Assembly (NCBI RefSeq): GCF_001553625.1
Contig: NZ_CP014230.1
Coordinates: forward strand, 1,302,001-1,366,000
From: Desulfomicrobium orale DSM 12838
GTDB lineage: Bacteria; Desulfobacterota; Desulfovibrionia; Desulfovibrionales; Desulfomicrobiaceae
Length of the DNA stretch: 64,000 nt
Direction of reading: 5' to 3'
How positions within the stretch are numbered: position 1 is the stretch's first letter; each line of letters begins with the position of its first letter. The position numbers were made by a program, and so were the translations under genes. Positions 24,715 to 33,834 of the stretch are shown piece by piece. The notes under the pieces are model-generated. The model saw only the letters and a list, made by a program, of their open reading frames with translations. It was not told the DNA's origin and did no database searches.

Positions 24715-26607
24715 ATGCTGGATATACTGCGCCAGGGCGCACAGAGCTGGATGATAAAAGTTCTCTTCGGCATCATCATCGCCGTCTTTGTGCTGGCCTT
24801 CGGCATGAACCGCGTGGACCACGACCGGGGCACCACTGTGGCCACGGTCAACGGCGAGCCCATCCTCTTTCAGCAGTTTCAGGACCGCCTGCAACGCAGC
24901 CTGGAAATGGTCCGCGCCCAGAGTCCCGGCATGTCTTCGGAGATGCTGGCCCAGATGGGATTCAAAAAGCAGATTTTCGAACAGATGGTCGTGGAAGAAC
25001 TGCTGCTGCAGAAGGCCGCCGAACTGGGCGTGACCGTATCCAGGGAAGAGCTGACCCGCGAAGTGCATATGCTTCCGGCCTTCCGGAACGAGGCCGGAGT
25101 GTTCGATCCGGCGGTCTATCAGAGCGTGCTGCAGAACAATCATCTCACGCCCGGCGTTTTTGAGGCCGACTACATGCGCGGCATGCTCATGACCAAGATG
25201 CGTGGTTATATAGGGCTGGCCGGCCGCCTGAACGAAGACCTGATCCATGATTTCTTCACTTACGGCCAGAGTAAGGCCGTTATCGCGTACAGACTTTTTC
25301 CCTGGGAGGACTATCGCGGGCAGGTCAACGCCACGGACGAACAGGTGAACAGCTATTACGAGAACCACAAGAGCGAGTATGCCATTCCGGCTCAGGCCCG
25401 TGTGGCATACCTGGAAATCACGCCGGCTTCCTTGGCCGACCTCGCCGCTGTGACCGATCAGGAAATCCAGAAGCACTACGATGCCCGCAAGGAAGACTTC
25501 AAGGTGGAAGAGGAAGTCAAGGCCCGGCATCTGCTGGTGCGCGTGGCCGAGGATGCGCCTGAGGAAGACGTGAAAAAGGCCATGGAAAAGATCGAGACGG
25601 CGCGCAAGGAATTGCAGGCTGGCAAGAAGTTCGCGGATGTGGCCGGAAAGTACACCGAAGATCCTTCCGGAACAGATACGGGCGGTGCTTTGGGCTGGTT
25701 CGGTCGCGGCCGGATGGTCAAGCCTTTCGAGGATGCGGCCTTTGGCCTGGAAAAAGGTGCGGTCAGCGAACCCGTGCGCACCCAGTTCGGCTTTCATCTG
25801 ATCGAGGTGGAGGACAAGAAGCCCGCCTACTACCGGGAGCTTCCCGACGTAAGCGGCCAGATTCGGGAGCGTCTCGCTCAGGATCGTGCCGCCGAGACGC
25901 TTCAGGACCGCCTGGATCAGGCCCTGGAAATGCTGCTCGCCGGTGAGACGCTTCAGGCTGTGGCCAAAAGCATCGGCCTGCGTCTCGAAGTCAGGGAAAC
26001 AGCTCCCTTCAGCCGTCAGCAGGGGCCGGGAGAACTGCCCGGACTTTCGGCCGAAAATGCGGAGGCGCTTTTCGATCTGGCCGTGAACGCCACCACCCAG
26101 ACTCCGCTGATGGTGCAGGATGGCTATCTGCTGGCCACCAAACTTGAGCAGACTCCGGAGCTTTTCACACCGCTGGACGAGGTCCGTCAGGGCATCAAGG
26201 ATACTATAGTGCGGGAAGAAGCCCTGAAACTGGCCAAGACCGCTGCGGACAAGGCGCTGCCCGGACTTAAGGACGGAGGAGAAAACGCCACGCTCAAGGA
26301 AACCGAGCCCTTTGGCCGTCAGGACCAGATCCCCGGATTGGGGATGGTTCAGCCGCTGACCAAGGCGGCCTTCGGTGCCGCTCCCGGAACTTGGCTGCCG
26401 GAAAGCTATGCCGTGCCCGAAGGGTACGTGCTGGCCAAAACCGTCAAGGTGACACCGCCCACGGAAGAGGAATGGGAAGCCGAGAAGACGTCTTGGATCG
26501 AGTCCATGAACAGGGGCTCCGAGCAGCAGGCGGTGCAGGCCTTTCTTACGGATTTGCGAAACAAGGCGGATGTCCGTATTATCAATCCGGCGGTTCTTGA
26601 GAACTGA
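24715..26607 (+). CDS. ppiD: PpiD-type periplasmic peptidyl-prolyl isomerase / SurA-like chaperone
   Basis: 630 residues. One N-terminal membrane anchor (about residues 14-32, VLFGIIIAVFVLAFGMNRV) is followed by a SurA-like helical chaperone domain. A parvulin rotamase domain sits at about residues 262-360 (KARHLLVRVAE, then GWFGRGRMVKPFEDAAF and TQFGFHLIEVED). A long C-terminal region follows that includes a second, diverged parvulin-like part. PpiD is anchored at the inner membrane and helps fold exported proteins. It stands 51 bp after aconitase and ends at a clear terminator. Confidence 0.9.
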   Translation: MLDILRQGAQSWMIKVLFGIIIAVFVLAFGMNRVDHDRGTTVATVNGEPILFQQFQDRLQRSLEMVRAQSPGMSSEMLAQMGFKKQIFEQMVVEELLLQKAAELGVTVSREELTREVHMLPAFRNEAGVFDPAVYQSVLQNNHLTPGVFEADYMRGMLMTKMRGYIGLAGRLNEDLIHDFFTYGQSKAVIAYRLFPWEDYRGQVNATDEQVNSYYENHKSEYAIPAQARVAYLEITPASLADLAAVTDQEIQKHYDARKEDFKVEEEVKARHLLVRVAEDAPEEDVKKAMEKIETARKELQAGKKFADVAGKYTEDPSGTDTGGALGWFGRGRMVKPFEDAAFGLEKGAVSEPVRTQFGFHLIEVEDKKPAYYRELPDVSGQIRERLAQDRAAETLQDRLDQALEMLLAGETLQAVAKSIGLRLEVRETAPFSRQQGPGELPGLSAENAEALFDLAVNATTQTPLMVQDGYLLATKLEQTPELFTPLDEVRQGIKDTIVREEALKLAKTAADKALPGLKDGGENATLKETEPFGRQDQIPGLGMVQPLTKAAFGAAPGTWLPESYAVPEGYVLAKTVKVTPPTEEEWEAEKTSWIESMNRGSEQQAVQAFLTDLRNKADVRIINPAVLEN

Positions 26608-26611
26608 TGAG

Positions 26612-26637
26612 AAAGCCCGGCAATGCCGGGCTTTTTT
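26612..26637 (+). terminator. Intrinsic terminator of ppiD
   Basis: AAAGCCCGGC and GCCGGGCTTTTTT form a strong stem with a short AAT loop immediately after the ppiD stop. Confidence 0.92.
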
Positions 26638-26679
26638 GTGTCCATTTTCCGGGCTCCCCTCGAGGGAGACTTAAGCGCC

Positions 26680-26901
26680 TCATATGGTCCTGGACCTGCC
26701 GGTTCCTCCCATAATCGCCAGTAACGCGATTTCCGGCGGGCGGTTGAACCGCACCGGCAGCACGGACCGACTCAATCCTCGACTACTTATGCGGTAACCT
26801 CGATAAAGGCCGCCGATACAAACGGCCCGAAGCGGAAGTCCGCAAGAGGGGATGTTGAATCCGTGGAATGCGGGCAGCAGGGACGGCGATGGCGTGGCGG
26901 C
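26680..26901 (-). pseudogene. Decayed metallophosphoesterase, C-terminal remnant
   Basis: A frame of about 73 codons without an ATG near its beginning reads AFHGFNIPSCGLPLRA, then GGLYRGYRISSRGLSRSVLP and VRFNRPPEIALL. The order GLYR, SRGL, LPVRFN and PPEI-LL is the characteristic C-terminus of YaeI/LpxG-type metallophosphoesterases. Upstream in the same frame there is a stop at 26902-26904, and no catalytic DxH/GNHD part is present between 26905 and 26990. I read it as a truncated relic. The rest of 26640-26990 shows nothing else I can support. Confidence 0.55.
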
Positions 26902-26991
26902 TCAGCTGGACGATGGGCGTTCAATGAGAAACGGATAACTTCCCGTCAGGGCAAGGGCGCCATAGGCCGAGCTTGGGGAAACATCTTCTGT

Positions 26992-27507
26992 TCAGACGCA
27001 TAGGCACCGGTGGCTCTCTTCAGGGTCCACGTTTATCCACTCCACGGCGGGTGGCAGGTCTTTTTTCAGCGTCAGCAGTGCCAGACCGGCCATGCCGTCC
27101 CTGGGCAGGGAAAAGGAACCGGGGTTGAGCATCCATACGCCGCCGCGAAATCCCCAGTCGCGGATGTGGGTATGTCCGTAGCAGATCAGGTCCGCGTTCC
27201 GGAATTCGGCGGTCACGGTTTCCGCCACCAGACTGCGCGGTCCCCAACCGTGGGCCATGCCGATGCGGAAGCCTTCGGCTTCGACTTCACGCAGCGCCGG
27301 CAGGCTGCCACGGAGCGAAAAAGAATCGCAGTTACCCAGAACCGCGTGGAAACAGTGGTGCGCGTTCAGAAAAGCCCAGGTTTCCTCGCCCACGCAGTCG
27401 CCGCAGTGCAGCAGCATGTCGGCCCCGGCGCAGTATCTGTCGAATGCGGTGGCCAGACGCGGAGAGGGGCGCTCCAGATGCGTGTCGGAGAGCACCGCTA
27501 TGATCAT
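26992..27507 (-). CDS. YfcE/MJ0936-type metallophosphoesterase
   Basis: 171 residues. The calcineurin-like phosphoesterase signatures are all present: an N-terminal VLSDTHLE, then LLHCGDCV, VLGNCD, GMAHGWGP, YGHTHIRD and a late LNPGSFSLPR. The family hydrolyses phosphodiesters with two metal ions (often Mn); the natural substrate is uncertain. The ATG at 27507 overlaps the stop of the TonB-like gene by one step (the stop is at 27504-27506), so translation is coupled. The much longer frame through it belongs to other genes and is rejected. Confidence 0.9.
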   Translation of the reverse strand: MIIAVLSDTHLERPSPRLATAFDRYCAGADMLLHCGDCVGEETWAFLNAHHCFHAVLGNCDSFSLRGSLPALREVEAEGFRIGMAHGWGPRSLVAETVTAEFRNADLICYGHTHIRDWGFRGGVWMLNPGSFSLPRDGMAGLALLTLKKDLPPAVEWINVDPEESHRCLCV

Positions 27508-28259
27508 GATTTTCTGCGTTCCGTGGGCGTAACCTTGAATTCGCATTCGAGCCAGAAGGATTCCCCCGGCCCGGCCTGGTTCCCATAGGACGCCTTCAAG
27601 GTGGTTAGAAAGGAAAGGAGAAAGGTCCGGAAGGCAGCGTCGTCGGAGATGCGTTGCACCACGAATTCCCCGATGCCGCCATTGTCCAGAATATTGAGGC
27701 TGACCAGCGCATAGCCCGGCTGCTCCGGTGCCGCTTTCGCCCAGAGGCGGTTGATGGCCTCCTGCACAATGCGGATCCGCTCCAGATTTTCTTCGGCCTC
27801 CGGTTTGGCTGTCCGCGCCTCGGGCGAGGGAAGCACATCTTTCGGTATTTGGGTCTGCATCCGTACCTGAACCGGATGCAGCTCCATCGGAGCGGCGGCC
27901 TGGGCCCCGCCTTCTTCCCGGAAAACGCGGTCCCGGAACAGACTCATGGTCTCCAGATTCACTTCCAGTACATCGGGCAAACCATAACGCGGGGCAAGCA
28001 AGGCATAAGCCGCCGGGGCGGCATGCAGGCAGACGGCCAGAAAAGCGCAGGCGCACCACCAGCCGTTGCGGATTTTTTTCTCCTCCATGTTGGAGAGAAC
28101 GGCGAGGGAGCCGGTGTGCCGGGGAAGATTTTCCTCCTCTCCGGAGTCCGGAATCCGCCCGGGCACATCCGCAGGCTTCAGGATATTCGTCCGGAGTCTG
28201 ATTTTCTGTCGGATGCTCCATCCGATTCTTCCGGCTCTTCTGGAGGACTTTCGGGTCAT
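27504..28259 (-). CDS. TonB/TolA-like membrane-anchored protein
   Basis: 251 residues. About 60 charged N-terminal residues precede one membrane segment (about residues 67-88, WWCACAFLAVCLHAAPAAYALL). A linker and a C-terminal domain follow with the pattern RIRIVQEAINRLWAKAAP, then GYALVSLNILDNGGIGEFVV. This has the feel of a TonB C-terminal domain (strand 'v-v-i--dG-i'). In sulfate reducers related proteins sit near HD hydrolases with no known client. The ATG overlaps the HD gene stop (ATGA). It could be an energy transducer or a TolA-like envelope protein; no ExbBD genes are nearby. Confidence 0.6.
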   Translation of the reverse strand: MTRKSSRRAGRIGWSIRQKIRLRTNILKPADVPGRIPDSGEEENLPRHTGSLAVLSNMEEKKIRNGWWCACAFLAVCLHAAPAAYALLAPRYGLPDVLEVNLETMSLFRDRVFREEGGAQAAAPMELHPVQVRMQTQIPKDVLPSPEARTAKPEAEENLERIRIVQEAINRLWAKAAPEQPGYALVSLNILDNGGIGEFVVQRISDDAAFRTFLLSFLTTLKASYGNQAGPGESFWLECEFKVTPTERRKS

Positions 28260-28900
28260 GCCTTGTCATCAACCTGCGGGGACTGGGGCGTGCCGTTACC
28301 TCTGCGCCACCAGGACTCGTCGGGCCGGTCGAACCACCAGCCGGACTGGTCCGTCCGCAGCACGGCCTGGGCCAGTTCGCGGGCCGCATCCGTCTTGAGG
28401 CGCAGTACCGCGTGCTTCAGCCATTTGGGGGCATACGGGTTGCCCATATCCTGCTCTTCCTTCAGGTTGGCGATGAAGTCGAGCTGGTCCGCATCCTGAG
28501 CCAGATGCGATTCCAGGGTTTCACCCGCCTCCAGTTCCCGCCACAGGGCCAGGGCTTCCTCGCGCAGACCTGTGCCTTCCAGGGCATGGGTCAGGGCCAG
28601 TTCCGGATTGGAGGTGTTGTAGATACGATTGACGTAGTTGAAATCCCCGATCCGGGCTTCGTGCACGTCGTGAAACAGGCACAGGAACACGGTTCTGGGG
28701 ACGTCGGCTCCGGCCCGGCGGGCCAGAATATAGCCGATCATGGCCGTGCGGAAGGAGTGTTCGGCCACGTTTTCCGCGCCCGAACGCAGAAACTGGTATC
28801 CCGTGCGCGGGGTGCGCCGCAGCATGCCCAGCTCGAAAATGAAGTCGGCCAGGCGTTTCCAGGTGGCGTCCGTGGCCGGATCAGGAGCGGTATTCAGCAT
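28256..28900 (-). CDS. HD-domain phosphohydrolase (YfbR-like)
   Basis: 214 residues. The metal-binding HD signature is complete: AEHSFRTAMIGYIL gives the first His, LCLFHDVHEARIGD the HD pair, and HLAQDADQLDFIANL the last Asp. The order and length match the YfbR/HDDC2 5'-deoxynucleotidases. It overlaps the 3' end of argJ by 20 bp at its own 5' end and is coupled to the TonB-like gene by ATGA. The substrate is probably a nucleoside monophosphate, from family knowledge only. Confidence 0.88.
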   Translation of the reverse strand: MLNTAPDPATDATWKRLADFIFELGMLRRTPRTGYQFLRSGAENVAEHSFRTAMIGYILARRAGADVPRTVFLCLFHDVHEARIGDFNYVNRIYNTSNPELALTHALEGTGLREEALALWRELEAGETLESHLAQDADQLDFIANLKEEQDMGNPYAPKWLKHAVLRLKTDAARELAQAVLRTDQSGWWFDRPDESWWRRGNGTPQSPQVDDKA

Positions 28901-30056
28901 TGATTTTCACATATTCCTCGGTCAGGTCGGAGGCCATGAGCATGGTCCGGCTGTTTCCGGCCCCCAGGTCCACTTCGATATTCACCAGATCCCGGCGCAG
29001 GGCCGAGGCCAGCAGAGAATCCCAGTCCGCCTGAACGGGCGTGCCGTTTTGGAAAATGGTCTTGCCGGCTATGCGCACGGTCACTTTTTCGGGCTCGAAA
29101 GAAGCGCCGCTGCGCCCGAGGGCGGCCACAATCCGCCCCCAGTTCGGATCGCGTCCGTAGAGCGCCGTCTTGACCAGAGGCGAATTGCCCACGGCTCTGG
29201 CGGCCATCCGGGCGTCTGCCGTGGTGTCCGCGCCGGTGACATGAATGTGCATGACTTTGGTACCGCCCTCGGCATCCTGCACGATCATGTAGGCCAGGTC
29301 CTGGCATATCTCCAGCAGCGCACCTTCCAGCGGAGGCAGATCGCCCGCCTCGGCCCGGACGCTTGCGCCGTTGGCCAGGGCGAAAACACAGTCGTTGGTG
29401 CTGGTATCTCCGTCCACGGTGATGGCGTTGAAGCTTCTCTCCACGCAGCGGGCCAGAGCTTCCTGCCACCACTGGGGCTCCACTCCCGCATCGCAGAAGA
29501 TGAAGCCGAGCATGGTGGCCATATCCGGACAGATCATGCCCGCGCCCTTGCAGAAGCCCGCCAGCCGGGCGGTGCCGCCGTGCAGCCGTACTTCCCTGGC
29601 CGCAATCTTGGGAAAGGTGTCCGTGGTCATGACGGCCTTGGCCAGGTCCATCAGGGTGGCCCGGCCCAGTGTTTCCCGCAGGCCCGCCGTACCTTTTTCC
29701 CACAGATCCATTTTCAGCTGGTCGCCGATGACGCCCGTGGACGCGGGCAGCACTTCCGAGGGCTCTAGTCCCAGAATGCCCAGCAGGCGCAGACTGGCCC
29801 GGCAGTTGTCCAGACCCTCCTGGCCGGTACAGGCGTTGGCCTGCCCCGAGTTGGCCACGATGGCGCGGATGGATTCGCGGCCGGCTTTCAGATGCTGGCG
29901 GGCCACCTGAATGGGTGCGGCCTGGAAACGGTTGGTGGTGAATACACCCGCGGCCACGGCCGGGACATCACTGACCGCGACGCCGAGATCGAAGCGGTCC
30001 GGACGCTTGAAGCCGCACTGGGCGACGGCGAAACGAAATCCTGCGGGAATGTTCAT
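28881..30056 (-). CDS. argJ: Glutamate N-acetyltransferase / amino-acid acetyltransferase
   Basis: ArgJ moves the acetyl group from N-acetylornithine to glutamate in the cyclic arginine pathway; some forms also use acetyl-CoA. The 391-residue precursor contains KGAGMICPDMATMLGF, whose Thr is the self-cleavage and catalytic residue that splits the chain into alpha and beta parts. It also has AITVDGDTSTNDCVFALANG and a C-terminal NWGRIVAALGRSG. GGAGGCCCC stands before the ATG. A perfect TTGACA about 80 bp upstream may be its promoter. Confidence 0.96.
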   Translation of the reverse strand: MNIPAGFRFAVAQCGFKRPDRFDLGVAVSDVPAVAAGVFTTNRFQAAPIQVARQHLKAGRESIRAIVANSGQANACTGQEGLDNCRASLRLLGILGLEPSEVLPASTGVIGDQLKMDLWEKGTAGLRETLGRATLMDLAKAVMTTDTFPKIAAREVRLHGGTARLAGFCKGAGMICPDMATMLGFIFCDAGVEPQWWQEALARCVERSFNAITVDGDTSTNDCVFALANGASVRAEAGDLPPLEGALLEICQDLAYMIVQDAEGGTKVMHIHVTGADTTADARMAARAVGNSPLVKTALYGRDPNWGRIVAALGRSGASFEPEKVTVRIAGKTIFQNGTPVQADWDSLLASALRRDLVNIEVDLGAGNSRTMLMASDLTEEYVKINAEYRS

Positions 30057-30140
30057 GGGGCCTCCATGATGGCGGAACTCCGCGCCATGTTTGACTAATA
30101 TGTGGCATCACGTCCTGACAGGGGAAAAAATCTTTGTCAA

Positions 30141-30163
30141 ACGGATGCGAAAGGCGCATCCGT
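30141..30163 (-). terminator. Hairpin between rimO and argJ
   Basis: ACGGATGCG and CGCATCCGT form a perfect 9-bp stem. On the minus strand it is followed by TTTGACAAAGATTTTTT, an imperfect T tract that also contains TTGACA. It probably ends rimO transcription and overlaps the argJ promoter. Confidence 0.65.
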
Positions 30164-30201
30164 TCCCGGAAGTCCTCTCCTTCAGACGCCAAATCTGCCG
30201 T

Positions 30202-31494
30202 TCAGGCCAGAGTGACAAGATCGTAGGTTTTGGCTTCTTCCACCGTGGCCCGGACCATGCGGCCGGAAACCAGCCCATCCCCGCTGACATAAGTGAGGCC
30301 GTCAACTTCCGGGGCCTGGAACCAGGCTCGTCCCTCGAAAAGTCCCGGCCATTCCTCGTGGGGACAGTCCACCAGAATGTCCAGCTCCTGCCCTTCCTGC
30401 TCCCGGAGAATGTCCGCACTGATGCCGGACTGGATGCGCATGATGGCGTCCCGCCGCCGCTTTTTGACCGCGCCGGGCAGTTGCCCGGGCAGGGCGGCCG
30501 CGGCCGAACCGTCTTCCGGGTAATACGGGAAAACACCCAGATGATTGAAGCGCGCTTCCCGTACAAAAGACTCCAGGGCTTTGAAATGGATTTCGGTTTC
30601 GCCCGGATATCCGGTAATGAATGTGGTGCGCAGTGCGGCCTGCGGGAAGAAGCTGCGTACCCGCTCGACGACCTCGCGCGGATCGCGCCGGAAAGGGCGG
30701 CCCATGGAAGCCAGGATTTCCGGATGTGCGTGTTGCAAGGGGATGTCGAAGTACGGCAGCAGGGGCGGCCCCAGGTCCGCCAGAAAGGAGAGAAGTTCCC
30801 GGTCCAGCCCCGCCGGATACAGATACATGAGGCGCAGCCATTTGAGGCCGGACAGCCGGGTCAGATCACGAAGCAGGCCGGGCAGAGCGCTTTTTCCACC
30901 CCTGTCCCGGCCATAGGCCGTCACATCCTGAGCGATGAGCACCAGCTCGCTGCGGCCCTGATCGAGACATCGCCGGGCGTCTTCCAGGATGTCCGCTTCC
31001 GGCCGGCTTTTGAGCGGGCCGCGAATGGATGGGATGGTGCAGAAGCGGCAGCGGTTGTCACAGCCTTCGGCGATTTTCAGGTAGGCAAATCCCGGAGCCG
31101 TGGTCAGCAGCCGGGATGGCGGCGTGTCCTCCCCGCGTCCCAGGAGATTCCGGACATGTACCCCGAGTTCTCCCTGCCGGGCTATTTCCAGAAAAAGGTC
31201 CACTTCCGGCAGTTCCCGCCCAAGTTCCTGTCCGTAGCGGCTGACCAGGCAGCCCGTGACCACCAGCAGGGGCCTGGGCCGCAGAGACGCGACGCGCTCC
31301 GCCGTATCCAGAATGGTCTGCAGGGATTCGTTCACAGCAGGCTCGATGAACCCGCAGGTATTGACGAGGATGACCTCGGCCTCTTCCGGTTCCGGAGCGT
31401 GAATGAGGCCCGGCCCGAATCCGCCGAGCATCCACTCCGTGTCCACCCGGTTCTTGGGACAGCCCAGGCTGATGGTGTGCACGCGTATGTCCAT
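30202..31494 (-). CDS. rimO: Ribosomal protein S12 methylthiotransferase
   Basis: RimO is a radical SAM enzyme that adds a methylthio group to an aspartate of ribosomal protein S12. The 430-residue protein has the three UPF0004-type domain cysteines (first in SLGCPKNRVDTE, then VNTCGFIEPA and VTGCLVSRYG), the radical SAM motif CDNRCRFCTIP, FITGYPGETE, and a C-terminal TRAM domain (EGQELDILVD). GCPKNRVDTEWMLG and the overall length separate it from MiaB. Confidence 0.95.
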   Translation of the reverse strand: MDIRVHTISLGCPKNRVDTEWMLGGFGPGLIHAPEPEEAEVILVNTCGFIEPAVNESLQTILDTAERVASLRPRPLLVVTGCLVSRYGQELGRELPEVDLFLEIARQGELGVHVRNLLGRGEDTPPSRLLTTAPGFAYLKIAEGCDNRCRFCTIPSIRGPLKSRPEADILEDARRCLDQGRSELVLIAQDVTAYGRDRGGKSALPGLLRDLTRLSGLKWLRLMYLYPAGLDRELLSFLADLGPPLLPYFDIPLQHAHPEILASMGRPFRRDPREVVERVRSFFPQAALRTTFITGYPGETEIHFKALESFVREARFNHLGVFPYYPEDGSAAAALPGQLPGAVKKRRRDAIMRIQSGISADILREQEGQELDILVDCPHEEWPGLFEGRAWFQAPEVDGLTYVSGDGLVSGRMVRATVEEAKTYDLVTLA

Positions 31495-31553
31495 ATGCGT
31501 TCCTTATGAGAAATGGCTGTCCGGCAGGGCGCTTGGCCTTGCCGGTCGAGAAT

Positions 31554-32606
31554 TCAGGCCTGTTCTTCGCCGGGAACCGGATCCGGCCCCGAGAGCTCCA
31601 CTCCGATGTCCGTCTCGGACCAGAATTTTACCCGCTCTCTGGTGACGCCGATCCGGGCCAGAGCCGGGACGTTGGCCCGGCCATGCCCCCACAGATCCCC
31701 GCTCAGAGCGCACGGCATCCACACGGCACGGATGCGGCCGGTCAATCCTGCCAGCCGTTCCTCCAGAAAGAGGCGCAGAGCCGCCGAGCGGACCATGTTG
31801 CCGAAGGCCGGATGCCAGGGCCCGGCCTTCAGTCTGGCCAGCATGTCCGGCTGCGCCGCCAATCCCAGGCGGATGATCCGGATTCCGGCCCTCCAGAAGC
31901 CGAGCACGGCCCGGGCGGTTTCCTCCACGGCCAGGGGCAGAGACCATGGCGTGTATTCGCCCCGGGCATGCATGTCCGCCAGAGGCGTGCCGCCAATGAC
32001 CACGCATGGATAGACGCGGACCACTTCCGGGCGCAACGCGACCACGCGGGCCGCATCTTTCCGCCATAACCCGGCATCGTGTCCGGGCAGGCCGGGCAGA
32101 AGCTGAATGCCCAGCTCAAATCCGCCGTCGCGGACATCCTCGCAGGCCCGTATGGCGCGCGCGCCGTCGTACCCCCGGCCGCTCGCGGTCAGAACCGGTG
32201 TGGAAAAACTCTGCACGCCCAGTTCCACCATGTCCACTCCGCCCGTTTGCAAGAGGCTCAGGGCCGCCCGGTCAATGCGGTCGGGGCGGGTGGAGACGCG
32301 CAGATGCGTCAGCGCGCCATTTTTGCGGAACTGCGCAGCCTGCTCCAGAAATCGTTTTTGCCATTCCGGCGGCAGACCGGTGAAGGTCCCGCCGAAAAAG
32401 CCCAGGGCAAAGGAGCCGTCCATTGTCGTGAGAAGCTCCGTCAGCGAGATCAGCGCCCGTTCCAGCCCGCCGTAGGTCACGCCGGTTTGAGCCCGCTGGT
32501 CGCAGAACACGCACTTTCCCGGACAGCCCATGCCCGGCAGAAAAAAAGGGACAAGGCGCATGGCCTTTCCCTTTGGTGCGGGATGGGGAAACCGCCACAA
32601 TCTCAT
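31554..32606 (-). CDS. Elp3-like radical SAM protein
   Basis: The radical SAM motif is CPGKCVFCDQ, followed by FFGGTFTGLP, then STRPDRID, VELGVQSFS and LPGLPGHD. This is the layout of the Elp3/YhcC class but without the acetyltransferase domain. These proteins are widespread in deltaproteobacteria with no assigned reaction. The start is uncertain: MRLWRFPHP at 32606 keeps a conserved-looking FPHP lead, but its AGGAG is only one base away; MRLVPFF at 32561 has a GGGAAAGG upstream. The frame upstream of 32606 is not convincing. It is divergent from ihfA. Confidence 0.8.
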   Translation of the reverse strand: MRLWRFPHPAPKGKAMRLVPFFLPGMGCPGKCVFCDQRAQTGVTYGGLERALISLTELLTTMDGSFALGFFGGTFTGLPPEWQKRFLEQAAQFRKNGALTHLRVSTRPDRIDRAALSLLQTGGVDMVELGVQSFSTPVLTASGRGYDGARAIRACEDVRDGGFELGIQLLPGLPGHDAGLWRKDAARVVALRPEVVRVYPCVVIGGTPLADMHARGEYTPWSLPLAVEETARAVLGFWRAGIRIIRLGLAAQPDMLARLKAGPWHPAFGNMVRSAALRLFLEERLAGLTGRIRAVWMPCALSGDLWGHGRANVPALARIGVTRERVKFWSETDIGVELSGPDPVPGEEQA

Positions 32607-32754
32607 GCTCCTGTCTTTATCCAATGGTGTTGGAATTCGGGATGTTGTCCTTGAAAAAGCAAAACGCATCGATTATCGGAAATCTGCGGAAAATATATAT
32701 GCCGCAAGCGGCGGCTGTTTTTTCGTGGCGAACACCCCCCAAACAGGAGGAATC

Positions 32755-33045
32755 ATGACAAGCACTCTGACCAAAGCGGAGATCGTGGACAATATCTATG
32801 AGAAGTCCGGCCGCAACCGGGCCGAAGTCAAAATACAGGTCGAAGCCATGTTGGACATCATGAAGGCGGCCATCAAGGAAGACAGTTCTCTGCTCATCAG
32901 CGGATTCGGCAAATTCGAGGCCTATGAGAAGAGCCCCCGCAAGGGCCGCAACCCCCAGACCAGCGAGTCCATCATCCTATCCGGACGCAAGGTGGTGGTT
33001 TTTCGCATTTCCCGCAAGCTGAGAACTGAACTCAATCCGCAATGA
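32755..33045 (+). CDS. ihfA: Integration host factor alpha subunit
   Basis: A 96-residue DNA-bending protein of the HU/IHF family. It begins STLTKAEIVDNIYEKSGRN and carries LLISGFGKFEAYEKSPRKGRN and a C-terminal RKVVVFRISRKLR, which are features of the IHF alpha side. The true start is the ATG at 32755, with AGGAGGAATC before it; the longer open frame is rejected. IHF assists sigma-54 promoters, recombination and nucleoid structure. Its 3' end overlaps the 3' end of the convergent rlpA gene by 14 bp. Confidence 0.94.
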   Translation: MTSTLTKAEIVDNIYEKSGRNRAEVKIQVEAMLDIMKAAIKEDSSLLISGFGKFEAYEKSPRKGRNPQTSESIILSGRKVVVFRISRKLRTELNPQ

Positions 33046-33778
33046 CGAAGCAGTCGGGGCTTTCCTGAAGAAGTCCGACCCGGACACCTTCGGCCTGTTC
33101 CAGAGTATTGAAAGCCCCGATCTGCACTCTCCAGTATATCGTTCCCCCCAATTCTCCCCTGGTGACGCGGGTTCCCCTGTAGCCCCGGCCGGCCAGCCGG
33201 TCCCGCAGGCGCAGGGCATTCTCCCGAACCACAAAGGCTCCGTACTGCACGTAAAACGGCCCTACGTACCGGATGGGCTGGTTGCCCACGCTGCGCACAT
33301 GCACCCTGGCCGTGCCCGGACCGACGACGCCCAGTGCATTGGCGGCGGCATAGGACAGGTCGATGATGCGGTTGTTGACGAAGGGACCGCGGTCGTTGAT
33401 CCGCACTTCTGCCGTGCGTCCGTTGTCCAGGTTTCGTACAAGAACCCTGGTATTCATGGGCAGAATACGATGGGCCGCAGTCATCTGGTGCATGTTGTAG
33501 GTCTCGCCGTTGGCCGTCTTCCGGCCGTGGAACTGCGGGCCGTACCAGGAGGCCACACCGTTTTCGGAGTAGCCCTCGCCCGATGCCAGAGGGTAATAGG
33601 TCTGCCCCCGGATGGTGTAGGGGCGGTATGTTCCTCCCTTGCCCTTGCCGCTTTTGCCTGGCGGCGGAGTGATGCTGCCGCCGGGCGGGACGGACCTGAA
33701 GCCGCATCCGCCAAGCCCCGCCAGCAGGGCGAAGATCAGCAGGAGTCCCAGAATTTTTGTCGCGTGCATGGGTGTCAT
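33032..33778 (-). CDS. rlpA: RlpA-like septal ring lytic transglycosylase (lipoprotein)
   Basis: 248 residues. The signal peptide ends with a lipobox (LLAGLGGCG), so the protein is a lipoprotein. The double-psi beta-barrel domain has GVASWYGPQFHGRKTANGE, PMNTRVLVRNLDNGR and VRINDRGPF, the core of RlpA. A C-terminal SPOR-like domain (FYVQYGAFVVRENALRLRDR) binds denuded glycan at the septum. The ATG at 33778 has GAGGCACC before it. In other bacteria RlpA cleaves septal glycan without stem peptides. Confidence 0.93.
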   Translation of the reverse strand: MTPMHATKILGLLLIFALLAGLGGCGFRSVPPGGSITPPPGKSGKGKGGTYRPYTIRGQTYYPLASGEGYSENGVASWYGPQFHGRKTANGETYNMHQMTAAHRILPMNTRVLVRNLDNGRTAEVRINDRGPFVNNRIIDLSYAAANALGVVGPGTARVHVRSVGNQPIRYVGPFYVQYGAFVVRENALRLRDRLAGRGYRGTRVTRGELGGTIYWRVQIGAFNTLEQAEGVRVGLLQESPDCFVIAD

Positions 33779-33834
33779 GGTGCCTCGTTTTGCCGTTGGG
33801 AGAGCGCTATGATTCAGTTTTAGACCGGTAGAGC

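Noticed and set aside
26640-26990. Structured non-coding RNA after ppiD
   Set aside because: Small hairpins can be drawn, but the minus-strand phosphoesterase relic explains the sequence better.
26992-28389. 465-residue open frame covering the YfcE-like gene
   Set aside because: Only its last 171 residues are protein-like; the rest is the shadow of the TonB-like and HD genes. The YfcE start at 27507 is clear.
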